Shown here: positions 7,949 through 17,987 of the stretch, one piece after another
Layout: the number at the start of each line of letters is the position of its first letter
Numbering within the stretch: the stretch's first letter is position 1
Origin: Nostoc edaphicum CCNP1411
GTDB lineage: Bacteria > Cyanobacteriota > Cyanobacteriia > Cyanobacteriales > Nostocaceae
Assembly: GCF_014023275.1 (NCBI RefSeq)
Contig: NZ_CP054698.1
Location: 992,001-1,056,000, forward strand
Direction: 5' to 3'
Length of the DNA: 64,000 nucleotides
The notes under the pieces: model-generated
Databases searched by the model: none
Told to the model about the DNA's origin: nothing
Seen by the model: the letters and a program-made list of their open reading frames with translations, nothing else
Position numbers and translations under genes: made by a program

Positions 7949-8011
7949 CAGGTAGACATATTACAAAGGCTGGCAAAAGCGTCTTTATAAGAGATAAAAA
8001 CCAGCTACCTG
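7949..8011 (+). promoter_or_regulatory. Structured 5' leader of rplU-rpmA (candidate L21 leader)
   Basis: CAGGTAG (7949-7955) pairs with CTACCTG (8005-8011), and CTGG (7970-7973) pairs with CCAG (8001-8004), which stacks directly inside the first helix. The structure ends 24 bases before the rplU ATG. Ribosomal-protein L21 leaders are known in bacteria as autoregulatory elements. Whether this one binds L21 is inference. Confidence 0.4.
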
Positions 8012-8035
8012 TACGGCAACCTCAAGGACAATTCC

Positions 8036-8443
8036 ATGACCTACGCAATTATTGAAACTGGCGGCAAACAAATACGAGTAGAGCCAGGGCGGTTTTACGA
8101 CGTTGAACTGCTTGCGATCGAACCAGATGAAAAAGTTACAATAGACGCTGTATTACTCGTGCAGCACGATGGTGAAGTCACCATTGGACAGCCATTAGTA
8201 ACAGGTGCGACTGTAGAAGGGACTGTAATGCGACATTACAGAGGTCGTAAAGTCCTGGTATACAAAATGAAGCCGAAAAAGAAAACCCGCAAAAAGCGGG
8301 GGCATCGTCAGGAAATTACCAGACTTATGATTGACTCCATCACCCTTAACGGTGCAGTGTTTGCTGCCCAAGGTGAAGCGGAGAAGGAAACCCCCGTTGT
8401 AGATGAGACTCCTGCCGAAGAAGTTGAAACTGCTGTTGAATAA
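8036..8443 (+). CDS. rplU: 50S ribosomal protein L21
   Basis: 135 aa. Recognised from [18 protein letters not shown] and the basic C-terminal core [17 protein letters not shown]. It binds 23S rRNA in the large subunit. The acidic extension after the core ([18 protein letters not shown]) makes it longer than the roughly 103-aa E. coli protein, as is usual in cyanobacteria. It is followed 34 bp later by rpmA, so they form an operon. Confidence 0.97.
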   Translation: MTYAIIETGGKQIRVEPGRFYDVELLAIEPDEKVTIDAVLLVQHDGEVTIGQPLVTGATVEGTVMRHYRGRKVLVYKMKPKKKTRKKRGHRQEITRLMIDSITLNGAVFAAQGEAEKETPVVDETPAEEVETAVE

Positions 8444-8477
8444 TAATAATTAAGAAGAAGATACAAAAGAGGAAATC

Positions 8478-8774
8478 ATGGCTCATAAGAAAGGAACAGG
8501 TAGTACACGCAACGGTCGTGATTCTAATGCCCAACGTCTGGGTGTAAAGCGTTATGGCGGTCAAGTTGTGCGTGCAGGAAACATTCTCGTGCGTCAGCGT
8601 GGTACTAAATTCCACCCTGGTAACAACGTCGGTATTGGTAGCGATGACACTCTGTTTGCTCTAATCGACGGTGTTGTAATGTTTGAGAGAAAAGGCAAAA
8701 CCCGTAAAAAAGTTAGTGTTTATTTACCCATAACTGCTGTTGAAGCAGCTCCTGCTGAGGCAGTAGCAAGCTAG
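8478..8774 (+). CDS. rpmA: 50S ribosomal protein L27
   Basis: 98 aa. The N-terminus [16 protein letters not shown] and the [17 protein letters not shown] block are diagnostic. L27 reaches the peptidyl-transferase centre. GAGGAAAT precedes the ATG. The start directly at MAHKKG shows it does not need the N-terminal cleavage seen in Firmicutes. The C-terminus has a short Ala/Glu-rich extension. It is co-transcribed with rplU. Confidence 0.97.
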   Translation: MAHKKGTGSTRNGRDSNAQRLGVKRYGGQVVRAGNILVRQRGTKFHPGNNVGIGSDDTLFALIDGVVMFERKGKTRKKVSVYLPITAVEAAPAEAVAS

Positions 8775-8775
8775 A

Positions 8776-9050
8776 GTGTGAGGGTGGGCATTGTTCCATT
8801 AGTGTCAACTTAAGGTTAAAACCCATTTGTCAACGATAGGTTTTGTTAGGAACGAAGTATAAAGGTGAACTTTTTTCTGACTTTTATACGCAATCTGGGA
8901 GTGATGCTAATAAACAAAGCATTAATAGTCCCTGAAAAAGTTCGTTTTTTGTCCCTTTAAAACCAAATTTTTAAGCATAAATGCTTATTGACATAGGAAG
9001 TTTGAACTTAACTTGACACCTATGGCATTATTCCCCACCATCCTCACTAG
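8776..9050. repeat. MITE-like imperfect inverted-repeat element
   Basis: Inner termini GTGTCAACTTAAGGTTAAAA (8802 on) and the complement of the sequence ending TTGACAC (9019) form imperfect 20-bp inverted repeats 218 bp apart. Weaker inverted similarity extends outward (GTGAGGGTGG on the left; its counterpart at about 9030-9050 on the right). It has no coding capacity, and a clean target duplication could not be defined. It lies directly after rpmA and may act as its terminator. Confidence 0.45.
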
Positions 9051-9261
9051 TTAACACTGGCATAATGGCCAAATTTGCATAAATATTCCTAGCAGTTGCT
9101 CAAAAGTCGCTTTGTTCCAGAAGTATTAAAGCGCAAAGGTTATTCATTAATAGAAATATACACAAATAAATTGGATTGCGTAGCTTGCCGTCGTAGGCAT
9201 CAATCTATTTTTGCTAAGTCGCGTTCGTTCACTTCAGAATGAGGTTTAGCTGAAAGAATAC
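9051..9261. other. Non-coding gap with a possible coding relic
   Basis: The plus-strand frame from about 9097 to 9242 (reading SRFVPEVLKRKGYSLIEIY) looks protein-like but has no start and follows a stop, so it could be a remnant of a lost gene. Nothing else is recognisable. Confidence 0.25.
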
Positions 9262-9681
9262 TTAAGTTAAGCTATGGCTGACGTACCATAGATACCTGAG
9301 AAAATGCTGAGAATTAGGGACTTCCAATACCATCAACATCTTCCCTCCCAATACTGCACCTGTTTTTTCGTGAAGTTGCCCCAAATGTTTTTTGACTGCT
9401 TCTAATGTCGATGCATCTGTAATCCAGACTGCACCGAACGATGATGCCACAGATGCCCACATTAGTGAAATTTCGGTTGGATTTTTCTTGGCTGCTAGAC
9501 GCTCTACAACTTGTTCAAACAGCTTGATAAATAACTGAGCAAGTAAGCTCTCTAAGCGTTGAGATAACGCTTGCCGACTCACTGACATTGCTTCTACCCA
9601 CAAAACTAGCAAAATTATCCCGCAAATATGTAACGCCGAAAATTGTAAGTAAGGGTGACGAAGAGATGAACGTTTAAGCAC
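9262..9681 (-). pseudogene. IS4-type transposase fragment
   Basis: 139 aa. The stretch SSFGAVWITDASTLEAVKKH then GAVLGGKMLMVLEV matches the region around the first catalytic Asp of DDE transposases of the IS4 superfamily. The frame ends soon after, and the second Asp and the Glu domains are absent. No terminal inverted repeats could be found. It is a remnant unrelated to the IS4 element found at 15649 and 45018. Confidence 0.65.
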
Positions 9682-9914
9682 TTAAACCAATTTGCAATTA
9701 CGTTTTGTGACCTCTTTCTCTTGGTTAAGTATTAACTTCCTACAGATAGAGCCACTTGCCGATCTCAGAGGTTATCCTGAGAATCACCAACAGTCGCGTA
9801 GCAAATAAAACTCAACATTTATCAGCAACATATATTTTTTAACTGAGTAAAACCTCTTGTTTTTACAAAGCTTTAGTTTGTCAATATTAATATCGAAGAG
9901 TGAAATCAACAGCT

Positions 9915-10649
9915 ATGCCTATTCCCAATGAACGCGAAAGCCAAAACAGTGAATTTAAGCAAGAATCTTACACTGATGCTAATGGTAATACTCACACTGA
10001 CTTGACGCAAACCACTGAAACCGTAAAGAACAGCACAGCTAATCCCAACTCGTACACTAACGGTTACGTACAAGGTAGAAATACTGAGCGTAGCAATCAG
10101 CAAGCAGATTTAGCCCAGCGTGATGAAAACAATGCTAGTGGTGGTTTGCTGTTGGGTATTATCATTACTTCCCTGCTTGGTTTAGTTGTAGGTGCGGTTT
10201 GGTACTTCAACCAGCAGAATAACGCAGCCGTTGACAATACTGTGCCAGTCGTGGTTCCTGTACCAAGTAATAGTAGTGCAACACCCAGTGCATCTCCTCA
10301 ACCACAAACGACGATAATCGAAAGAATTAGGGAAGTACCTGTTCCTATTCCTGCTCCACAACAGCAGGTTACACCTCCGTCTGCACCTCGCCAACCAGAC
10401 ATTAACATTACGATTCCACCCCAGCAACCTGCGGCAGAAAAAGCACCTTCTGTAACTCAGCCAACTCCCAATGCGTCACAGAGCCAGACCACGAGTCCAT
10501 CTAGTAATACTCCGACTTCGCAGGGCGATACTTCTACTAAGACTGTCGCTCCAGACACGACAAGCGATACCTCTAAAACCACTCCACCTACATCTAATAG
10601 CGGTTCTTCTACCGCAGGTGATGCTACTACAGGTGGTTCTGCTCAATAA
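9915..10649 (+). CDS. Single-pass membrane protein with Pro/Thr/Ser-rich tail
   Basis: Start taken at ATG 9915 (MPIPNERESQNS); an in-frame GTG at 9900 is possible, as neither has a strong ribosome binding site. A polar N-terminus of about 75 residues is followed by one transmembrane helix (LLLGIIITSLLGLVVGAVWY, about residues 78-98) and a 145-residue low-complexity tail rich in Pro, Gln, Thr and Ser, including the repeated PVPIPAP pattern. It is probably anchored in the plasma membrane with the tail outside. Function unknown. Confidence 0.7.
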   Translation: MPIPNERESQNSEFKQESYTDANGNTHTDLTQTTETVKNSTANPNSYTNGYVQGRNTERSNQQADLAQRDENNASGGLLLGIIITSLLGLVVGAVWYFNQQNNAAVDNTVPVVVPVPSNSSATPSASPQPQTTIIERIREVPVPIPAPQQQVTPPSAPRQPDINITIPPQQPAAEKAPSVTQPTPNASQSQTTSPSSNTPTSQGDTSTKTVAPDTTSDTSKTTPPTSNSGSSTAGDATTGGSAQ

Positions 10650-10692
10650 CCGCTCCTGAATTTTCAGCCCACTTGATGTCTTCAAGCCGCAC

Positions 10693-12014
10693 ACTCGTGA
10701 CTTCAAGTCATGAGTTAGGCGCTCTATATTAGGTGTGAATTTGTGTTAAAATTTAATGATATTCAGCAAATTCAAGAAATTGTCATCCATCCAAAAAGCA
10801 TTTAAAGTTACTCTCATACCCACGCATAATCAAGAAGTCTTAATCAACAAGACAATTGGTTGTGCCATATATGTGTATAACCGCTTTTTGGCACTAAGAC
10901 AGGAGTTATATGCCACGGAGCAGAAGACATTAAACTATAATGCTTGCAGCCAGCAGCTAACTCTACTCAAAAAGGAGATTGAGTGGTTGAATGTTGTAGA
11001 TAAATTTGCTCTGCAAAACTCACTCAAGAATTTAGAGACAGCATACAAAAACTTTTTTGCTGACTTGAAGAAGTCTAAAAATAAAAAAGGTGTCGGCTTC
11101 CCCAAGTTCAAAAAGAAGCATAGTTGCAAGCAGTCTTACAAAACGAATCTTACTAACGGTAATATTCAGGTAATCAAGAATCGTTTAAAGCTTCCGAAGT
11201 TAGGGTGGGTAAGGTTCCACAAATCCCAATACATTACTGGGAAGCTTGTCAACGTTACTATTAGTCGCACTTCATCTGGCAAATATATTGCTAGTATCAA
11301 TAGCGAAACTGAGATTGAGAAACATCCCCAAGTTAGTCAAAATATTGGGATAGACTTAGGCATAAAATCTTATCTCGTTACTAGTGATGGGGAAGTTGTA
11401 GAAAATCCAAAATATTACAGAACTCAAACTCGTAAGTTAGGCAAGGCACATAAGAAACTATCCCGCAGTGTAAGAGGTAGTAGTAATCGAGTCAAAGCGA
11501 AAATCAAGCTGGCTCGTACATACTCACGAATTACCAATCTCAGAGATGACTTTCTGCATAAATTGTCAACTCGTTTAATCAAAGAAAACAGCATTATCTG
11601 TATTGAGGATTTACGAGTTGCCAATATGGTCAAAAACCATAAATTAGCCCTGAGTATTTCAGACGCTAGCTGGTCAAAATTTGTCGCCATGCTTGAATAC
11701 AAAGCTCTGTGGCATGACAGAATTGTGCAGAAGGTCGGGACATTTTATCCATCATCTCAGACTTGTAACTGCTGCGGTTTTGTAAACCCATTAGTTAAAG
11801 ATTTAAATCTGCGCGAATGGTCTTGCTCTAGTTGCAATAGCTATAATTTGAGGGATAAAAACGCAGCACTTAACATATTAAGCGAAGGTTTGAGATTATT
11901 AACCGCCGTCGGTACGCCGGAGGTTATAAAAAGCGCCTGTGGAGGAATTGTAAGTCCTGAACTAATTCAGGCAGAGTTCGTTGAAGCAGGAATCACGCGA
12001 CTTTCAGTCGTGTG
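10693..12014 (+). mobile_element. IS200/IS605-type element, TnpB only
   Basis: A left-end hairpin (10693-10715, arms ACTCGTGACTT / AAGTCATGAGT with mispairs) precedes tnpB. A right-end hairpin (11994-12014, CACGCGACT / AGTCGTGTG) overlaps the last tnpB codons. No tnpA is present, so it must be mobilised in trans. The right end is where TnpB guide RNAs (omega RNA) normally arise, so such an RNA is expected to end near 12014-12020, with the flanking genome as guide. The RNA itself is inferred. Confidence 0.7.
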
Positions 12015-12015
12015 A
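10756..12015 (+). CDS. tnpB: TnpB, RNA-guided nuclease of IS605-type elements
   Basis: 419 aa. RuvC motifs are intact: Asp in [10 protein letters not shown] (about residue 200), Glu in [10 protein letters not shown] (about 284) and Asp in [11 protein letters not shown] (about 366). A zinc ribbon has CNCC (about 336) and CSSC (about 355). TnpB proteins cut DNA guided by an RNA from the element's right end and help retain the element. The length is typical and no damage is seen, so it may be active. The N-terminal [12 protein letters not shown] may be extra to the usual start just before QKAFKVTL. Confidence 0.9.
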   Translation: MIFSKFKKLSSIQKAFKVTLIPTHNQEVLINKTIGCAIYVYNRFLALRQELYATEQKTLNYNACSQQLTLLKKEIEWLNVVDKFALQNSLKNLETAYKNFFADLKKSKNKKGVGFPKFKKKHSCKQSYKTNLTNGNIQVIKNRLKLPKLGWVRFHKSQYITGKLVNVTISRTSSGKYIASINSETEIEKHPQVSQNIGIDLGIKSYLVTSDGEVVENPKYYRTQTRKLGKAHKKLSRSVRGSSNRVKAKIKLARTYSRITNLRDDFLHKLSTRLIKENSIICIEDLRVANMVKNHKLALSISDASWSKFVAMLEYKALWHDRIVQKVGTFYPSSQTCNCCGFVNPLVKDLNLREWSCSSCNSYNLRDKNAALNILSEGLRLLTAVGTPEVIKSACGGIVSPELIQAEFVEAGITRLSVV

Positions 12016-12427
12016 GGTTCAAAATGCTGGCATTAACGCCAATATGTAACAAGTGGGGCAATTTTTAAGCAATATTTCAGAATTATTGCGATAAGTTAAT
12101 GGTACTCAAGTTTAGTAAAGATGTACCGTAGCCGAACAAACACGATGCTAGATTAAGAGCAAGGTACAAACAGGTTAAAAGTTAAACGAAAAGTTTCAAG
12201 TTAGAGCCTGTGCCTCCTGCTCTAATGTTCTTGCGATCGCTAGCTTGGTTGTGGCATCCATTGAATGTGTTTGCCTTGAGTTCAATGAGTTGTTTTGGAG
12301 GTTTTAGAACGCACAGCCAGAAAATGCCTGCCTAGTTGGAATGTAAGGATGTGCAATTCTGAGTAGAGCGATCGCGAATGCTGTCCACCTTAGTTGAGTT
12401 AGTTATTTCTGAATTCTCCAATCTTCA
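12016..12427. other. Intergenic region after the TnpB element
   Basis: Contains GCGATCGC-type HIP1 sites and no credible reading frame. The first bases after 12015 (GGTTCAAAA) belong to the probable right end of the TnpB element. Confidence 0.35.
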
Positions 12428-12480
12428 AGAAACCGCCTCAAGCTGCTGATACCTATCCATCGTAGCTTCTGGCGGTTTCT
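12428..12480 (-). terminator. Long hairpin terminator
   Basis: AGAAACCGCC (12428-12437) pairs with GGCGGTTTCT (12471-12480), with further pairing inside (AGCTGC / GTAGCT). It lies just downstream of the minus-strand metallophosphoesterase gene and probably ends that transcript. Confidence 0.6.
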
Positions 12481-12509
12481 GCTTTGAGTTATTAAAAAGT
12501 TCAGAATTG

Positions 12510-13343
12510 TTAATGACTAATTAAGGTAATTACAGTTACTTCTGGCGGACAAAATAAACGTCCTGGTTTATAAGTTCCTAAACCACGATTGACATATAGT
12601 TGATTTTCTTCTACCTTGTGAAACCCTTGTGCCCACTCCCAATATCGCACTACTTTCGAGCAGTCTCCCAGGAAAAATGTTACCCAACGCCGCAATTTTT
12701 TGGGAATTTGTTTGAGTAGCTTTTTGTAATAGAGTACTAGGGGGCCAATGCCCGGAATTACGATGTGACCACCGTGAGTATGACCAGATAGTTGCAAATC
12801 TACGCGCCATTGTTGCAATATCTTGGCTGTATCTGGGTTATGGGATAAAACAATACGGGGTATAACAGAATCTAGTTGATTCATGATTGGTGCGGGGTAA
12901 AATTCCCGTGACCAATAATCAGCTAGTCCCACAAGTGGTAATTCTTTTCCTAGTGGATAGGCGATTTCATTCCAAAGCACATGCACCCCAATGCTAGTTA
13001 AAGCCTGTGTAACTTCTGCTTTGGAGTGGCTGTAATAGATATCGTGGTTGCCAAGTACGGCGTAAATACCACAGCGACTCTGCAAATGTTTTAATCGAAG
13101 CACCAGTTGGTGAATTGGCATGGGGTCATCAGTTACGTAATCACCAGTTAATAGAATTAAATCTGGTTCAGCTTCGTTAGTAACTGCGATCGCTTCTTCA
13201 AGCATATCTTCCGATAGCCGCAAACCATCGTAGTGAAAATCTGACAACTGCACTAGCGTTGTACCTTGTAAAGATGCAGGAAGTTGTGCAATCTTAACCG
13301 TTATTTTATCTACTCTTAAATGTCCCGTAAACAACCAATGCAT
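12510..13343 (-). CDS. Calcineurin-like metallophosphoesterase (copy A)
   Basis: 277 aa from MHWLFTGHL, the start matching its paralogue; an upstream ATG at 13364 is less likely. Metal-binding motifs are complete: DFHYDG (near residue 36), GDYVTD (near 69), GNHD (near 100), SHNPD, and SGHTHGG (near 190). It belongs to the YkuE/YaeI-like group of phosphoesterases, some of which act on lipid-linked phosphates. It lies in tandem with copy B, and their upstream regions are alike too (GCGCTTACAGCTTA), so the pair arose by duplication. Confidence 0.85.
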   Translation of the reverse strand: MHWLFTGHLRVDKITVKIAQLPASLQGTTLVQLSDFHYDGLRLSEDMLEEAIAVTNEAEPDLILLTGDYVTDDPMPIHQLVLRLKHLQSRCGIYAVLGNHDIYYSHSKAEVTQALTSIGVHVLWNEIAYPLGKELPLVGLADYWSREFYPAPIMNQLDSVIPRIVLSHNPDTAKILQQWRVDLQLSGHTHGGHIVIPGIGPLVLYYKKLLKQIPKKLRRWVTFFLGDCSKVVRYWEWAQGFHKVEENQLYVNRGLGTYKPGRLFCPPEVTVITLISH

Positions 13344-13535
13344 AAGGCAACCGATACTCCTCATACCAGCGCTTACAGCTTACCAAAAATTAAAATGTAA
13401 CTTGATAAAATGCAATAATTTATGTCATCTACTGTAGATACAATTAATTCATTGATTTGAATTATGTCTGTCAGGTACTCATCAGCCAGAATACCTGCTG
13501 TAATTGCATTCTTTTATATTGAATTTTGAATTAGG

Positions 13536-14366
13536 TTACTCACCTTGTAGGGTGATTATAGTAACTTCTGGGCGGCAAAATAAGCGTCCTGGGAGGTAAG
13601 TTCCCAAACCACGATTGACATATAACTGATTTTTTCCTAGCTGATGAAAACCCTGTGCCCATTCCCAATGGCTGACTACAGAAACATTTACTTCCAAAAA
13701 TGGGAATCGACGCCGCACTTTTTTGGGTATTTTTTCTACAAGTTTTTCGTAAAACAACGCCACAGGGCCAATTCCGGGAATCACGATTTGACCACCGTGA
13801 GTATGACCGGATAATTGTAAATCGACTCGCCATGCTTGTAATATCTCCGCAGTATCGGGGTTGTGCGATAAAACGATGCAGGGTGTGTCGGGGTTTAGCT
13901 GGTTCATAACTGGTGCGGGGTGAAATTCCTGTGACCAACTATCCGCAAGTCCAACGAGTGGCAATTCTTTTCCTAGTGGATAGGCAATTTCATTCCAAAG
14001 GACGTGAATTCCAATGCTAGTTAACGCCTGTGTAACTTCTGTTTTTGCGTGTTTGTAATGTATATCATGATTGCCAAGAACAGCATAGATACCACTGCGA
14101 CTTTGCAGATGTTTGAGTCGAAGTACCAGTTGGTGAATCGGCGTCGGATCGTCAGTTACGTAGTCACCAGTTAATAGAATCAAGTCTGGTTCAGCTTCGT
14201 TAGTAACTGCGATCGCTTTTTCTAGCATATCTTCCGACAGCCGCAAACCATCGTAGTGAAAATCTGACAACTGCACCAACTTCTTACCTTGTAACGATGT
14301 AGGTAACCCTCCAATGTTAACCGTCAATTCTTCCGTACTCAACGGCCCAGATAACAACCAGTGCAT
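13536..14366 (-). CDS. Calcineurin-like metallophosphoesterase (copy B)
   Basis: 276 aa starting MHWLLSGPLSTEE. It has the same motif set as copy A (DFHYDG, GDYVTD, GNHD, SHNPD, SGHTHGG). The middle third is nearly identical to copy A at protein and DNA level, while the N-terminus and the region before the last 30 residues differ more. That patchiness suggests either differing constraint or gene conversion. It is transcribed in the same direction, 190 bp upstream of copy A. Confidence 0.85.
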   Translation of the reverse strand: MHWLLSGPLSTEELTVNIGGLPTSLQGKKLVQLSDFHYDGLRLSEDMLEKAIAVTNEAEPDLILLTGDYVTDDPTPIHQLVLRLKHLQSRSGIYAVLGNHDIHYKHAKTEVTQALTSIGIHVLWNEIAYPLGKELPLVGLADSWSQEFHPAPVMNQLNPDTPCIVLSHNPDTAEILQAWRVDLQLSGHTHGGQIVIPGIGPVALFYEKLVEKIPKKVRRRFPFLEVNVSVVSHWEWAQGFHQLGKNQLYVNRGLGTYLPGRLFCRPEVTIITLQGE

Positions 14367-14745
14367 AAGATGTTCAATAAACTTTAATCATAGCGCTTAC
14401 AGCTTAACTAAACATCGTCGGTTTGTGTGCAGCGACCAGTGCAACTTATTGAAAATTTTATGAAACCTGTAGATTTTAACGTATTTATACTTCGTGAAAA
14501 CCACAAATAAATTTACTACTAAATTTATTTTGTAAAAAAAATACTACTTAATATTTAGATATTAGAGTTAATATGCGTAGGTGCAGCCCATCATACCCCT
14601 ATGAGGAAGCAAGCTACGCATAACGTCTGGCAGAGAAGATATCACTTTCCAGATTCCTGTATAATTTTGAATGCGAAGTCTAACAACAAGCTCGAAAACA
14701 GAGTCTCTTCGGTTTTGCGCTATCGGTCTACGCACCTGTAATTTA
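14367..14745. other. Intergenic region
   Basis: AT-rich, with the copy-B promoter region at its left and GC-richer dispersed-repeat sequence (GGCAGAGAAG, CTACGCAT) at about 14575-14730 of the type scattered through Nostoc genomes. No credible gene. Confidence 0.35.
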
Positions 14746-15648
14746 CTACTGTAAACGCCAAATTTGTTTCAGTCGATCAATTAGTTGTTCTTGCCGTTTA
14801 TTGATAACTTCAGGTGTCCATTCCTTTTCCATCAGCACTTGTGTAGTTAGCGCAAAATTTGAAACACCTGTTTTCGTCGTGAAATACTTCTGCTTTTTCA
14901 GTTCAAAATCATAGTTCTGGGCTTGACTATTTTTATAGGAAGAGAGCAAAACTAAATTTCCTATACGATTAACATATTGATCACGTTCTTCCTGAGTGAC
15001 AAACCAATTTTCCCACACACTATTAGAAATGGGATTTTGCGGAAGCACATGCTCAATAGTAATGTTATGGAAGTGATACGAAGCTTTTCCTTCCGACAAT
15101 GCAGTATCTAAACGAATTAAAACATAAAGTCGAATTTTCTTCATTAAATAAAGGTCATCATTTAGTATTTTGAGAATATATTGCTTTTCTTCCATTTTCA
15201 ATTGCAGCGGTGAATGAGATGCGTACAAATCTTCTCCAATCTCGATAGCATACAACAACTTGCTGTAACGTTCTATGCGTTCATTAATATTAGCCCGTTG
15301 AATCATTAAGCCTGAAGCGAGGCGATCTAAATCTGTGAAAAACCTCACTAACAATTCAGGGTTGCTGTAATTACGAGCAAGGTAAAAAATAGCTGGAGGT
15401 ATCCAGTCAGAATTATCAATAAGCTGTAACCATCTAAAAAATTGGTTTACTTTTTCAGCTAAAATATCACTGTGATAAGCTTGATTATTAATTTCATAAA
15501 AAGCCTCACCGAAAGGAATTAGTATTTTATCAATTAACTGCTGAGGATCATGGATTGGTTTAATATCATTTAAGAATTCCTTAAGTATACTTTCACGGGG
15601 CTTGGATTTGACGTTAATCATTCTGATGTGAGAGAATAAGCTTTTGAA
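14746..15648 (-). pseudogene. DUF262-DUF1524 (GmrSD-like) restriction protein, C-terminal part
   Basis: This half contains the DUF1524 nuclease domain: ITIEHVLPQNP (His-Glu-His core) and NRIGNLVLL, then the distal Asn/Phe region (SQAQNYDFELKKQKY). The family includes Type IV restriction enzymes that cut modified phage DNA. The gene is split from its N-terminal half by the IS4-family element. Deleting the element and one 9-bp duplicate joins the halves in frame (GRDIFKS then LFSHIRM). The ATG at 15621 might allow expression of this half alone. Confidence 0.85.
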
Positions 15649-16832
15649 CAGAAGTGTTGAACGGTAAGAAAAATCCGATAAAAATAGCCCAAAATATGGT
15701 ATTTTTGGGCGAAGGCTTAAACTATATTAGTTTGATTGTGATTATAAATTCATTTCCCAAAATTGTCAAAGATATCTTGAAAAGCCTGCCAAAAAATGAT
15801 TATCCAGTATTGAATAGTCGTCTATTCTTTGAGTGCTGGCTATCCTATGCTCTGGATAATAGCTTAACAAGTATGCGAGATTTATTTAAGAGATTAAACA
15901 ATACAGGATTTGAGGTAGATATTTCTACTTTTTTCTAAAGCAAATTTACATCGAAGCCAAAAACAATTTCAAGGAATTTACCAAAAATTAAATGAATTAG
16001 TACAGAAGAAAATTCACAAAAAATTACACGATAAATATGCTATTTGTCCTATTGATTCAACAATTATTACCCTGACAAGTAAATTGTTATGGGTTTTGGG
16101 TCATCATCAAGTCAAACTTTTTAGTTCTTTGAATTTAGCTACAGGTAGCCCAGAAGATAACTTGATCAATTTTGGACATGATCATGATTATAAATTTGGT
16201 TCCAAGATGATGTCTAGTCTCCCAACTAATGCTGTAGGGGTAATGGATAGAGGCTTTGCGGGATTAAAATTCATTCAAGAATTGGTACAAGAAAACAAAT
16301 ATTTTGTTTTGCGGATTAAAAACAATTTCGTTACTAGAATTTGAGGATGCAACTGGATTAGTCAAAGTAGGTGCATCTGATGAGGCTATTGCCTATAGAG
16401 TCATTAATTTTTGTGATTTAGAAACGAAAACTGAGTTCCGCTTAGTGACTAATTTACCAAAGTCGGGAGATGCAGCTGTTAATGATGATGAAATTAGGGA
16501 TATTTATCGATTACGTTGGGGAGTTGAACTCTTGTGGAAGTTTTTTAAAGATGCACTTAAAACTTGACAAATTAATTACCAAAAACGTCAACGGTATCAC
16601 CATACAAATTTACGTTAGTTTAATAGCTTATCTGATTTTACAGCTTTTATCTATTCCCGCACAATGGGGACATACACTATTAGATAAATTCCGCTATTTG
16701 CAATCTTGTATGTGTCAGAAAATCAGCTATGTTCATTGGTTTGAGGAGATGATGTTATGTTGACTAATTTAGCCTTTTTAGAGTTAGTGTAACTATTTAT
16801 GTAAAGTTTTGTATCAGCATTCAACATTTCTG
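15649..16832 (+). mobile_element. IS4-family insertion sequence, copy 1 (1184 bp)
   Basis: Ends are CAGAAGTGTTGAA at the left and the complement of CAGAAATGTTGAA at the right. The length equals copy 2 at 45018-46201, which is nearly identical. It has inserted in the DUF262-DUF1524 gene in the opposite orientation. It encodes one transposase, broken by homopolymer-length changes. Confidence 0.9.
15654..16763 (+). pseudogene. IS4-family transposase, multiply frameshifted (copy 1)
   Basis: The GTG at 15654 lies inside the inverted repeat. Across frames the protein shows the DDE set: Asp in CPIDSTIITL, Asp in GVMDRGFAG, and the YREK signature (IYRLRWGVELLWK) of IS4 proteins. Compared with copy 2 it has one extra T near 15935, one A fewer near 16020, one A fewer near 16320 and one extra T near 16545. 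Frame breaks occur near 15935, 16320 and 16545, so no single intact frame exists. Programmed slippage is not obviously supported because the breaks move between copies. Confidence 0.85.
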
Positions 16833-16841
16833 GCTTTTGAA

Positions 16842-17621
16842 TATATCACGTCCCAGTTTCTCTTCTAGCTCTTCCCATTTTGTAGTATATTTATCCTGGT
16901 GTTCAAGAGGAATCTTACCGATAATTTCAGCTTTCAATATATCAGCATGAGACAAATCCATTCCTCGATTATTAATTACAGAAAATATTCGATATGCAGA
17001 GTCAATATCTGGAGTAGAAACTATTACTAAAAAACATCGTTTAATTATGAATTGAGTTAGGCGTAGAAGCTGATTATTAGTAAATAGCTGTAAGCGCTTT
17101 ACAAATAATAATGTATTTTCTTTTATGTTTTTATGACTATCTGATAGTTTGGCACTATGTAAGTTTTTAAGTTTCTCAATTCCACCTTCATCCTGAATAT
17201 ATTCTTTAAAAAACTGTGCATCTCGCTCACGCAAATTCAAACGGTAAACGTTATCATCAGGATCAAAATCATCTTTTTCGTAAAGATATCTTGTTAATAT
17301 ATGTATGTGTTCTTTAGAAACGCATGTCCGTAAAGCAGCTAGCAGTATAGTAAGTGTAGTCAAACGCTGTTGACCATCCACAACTTGGGCATCTCGTTTA
17401 TCTCCTTTTATGAGTACAATATTTCCTAAGAAATATGGATTTATCTCATCAATTTTATCGTCACTGTCTCCTAAAGCAGTAATTAAATCTTCAAGCAGTT
17501 CTCCAGCTTGTTCGGTTGTCCACGCATAGGGACGCTGATATAGAGGAATGGTGAAGACAAAATCATTGCTAAATACTTTAGAGATAGGATAATCAGTAGC
17601 TTGAATTTTAACCGCGCTCAT
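16842..17621 (-). pseudogene. DUF262-DUF1524 (GmrSD-like) restriction protein, N-terminal part
   Basis: Starts MSAVKIQATDY (17621) with AGAAGG upstream. DUF262 motifs are present: IPLYQRPYAW, VDGQQRLTTL (the DGQQR signature, used for nucleotide binding or hydrolysis in this family), and VINNRGMDLSHADILKAEI. The frame runs to about residue 257 before meeting the IS end. With the C-terminal half the intact protein would be about 560 aa, in the normal range for single-chain members. It is a probable anti-phage gene now inactivated. Confidence 0.85.
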
Positions 17622-17864
17622 ATATACCTTCTTTAGTCGTGTAGTAGACTGCACTTTACTAAAGTTAGTTTTCCCATTAAAAACAGCAATATTTCATGGC
17701 TTTGTAATATTGGTCAGTTTTTTATGGATTGGGAAAAAGAAGCAATTGTCAAGGACAACAGAAAAATCTACACTTAGCGATCGCTAATCTTCCTACCTGT
17801 CGAATTTTTAGCAATATCCGTGTTGAAAATGAAGGCTTTACTAACTTGTAAACACTCTCTAAGC

Positions 17865-17945
17865 TGCAACATAGCCTATTAGTGGGTACTGAAGACGCGA
17901 TAAATCGCCGTCTCTACAAGTGTTTTGGTCTTATCTGAACTGTAG
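17865..17945. repeat. Dispersed hairpin repeat (copy near 17.9 kb)
   Basis: Positions 17894-17926 are identical, in reverse complement, to 28087-28119 and contain the self-complementary core GACGCGATAAATCGCCGTC. Flanking similarity (CTGAACTGTAGTAGCC) extends the homology. It is a dispersed intergenic repeat rather than a gene. Confidence 0.7.
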
Positions 17946-17987
17946 TAGCCTATTAGCTAGCGATAATTTTGATTATTTTATTACAAT

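Larger units (their letters stand above)
15640..16841. repeat. 9-bp target-site duplication flanking IS copy 1
   Basis: GCTTTTGAA occurs at 15640-15648 and again at 16833-16841, directly outside the element's inverted repeats. A perfect duplication shows a recent insertion that has not rearranged. Confidence 0.9.

Noticed and set aside
15654..16763. IS4 transposase expression by programmed frameshifting
   Set aside because: The break points differ between the two copies and lie in several homopolymer runs, which fits mutation or sequencing error better than one conserved signal.
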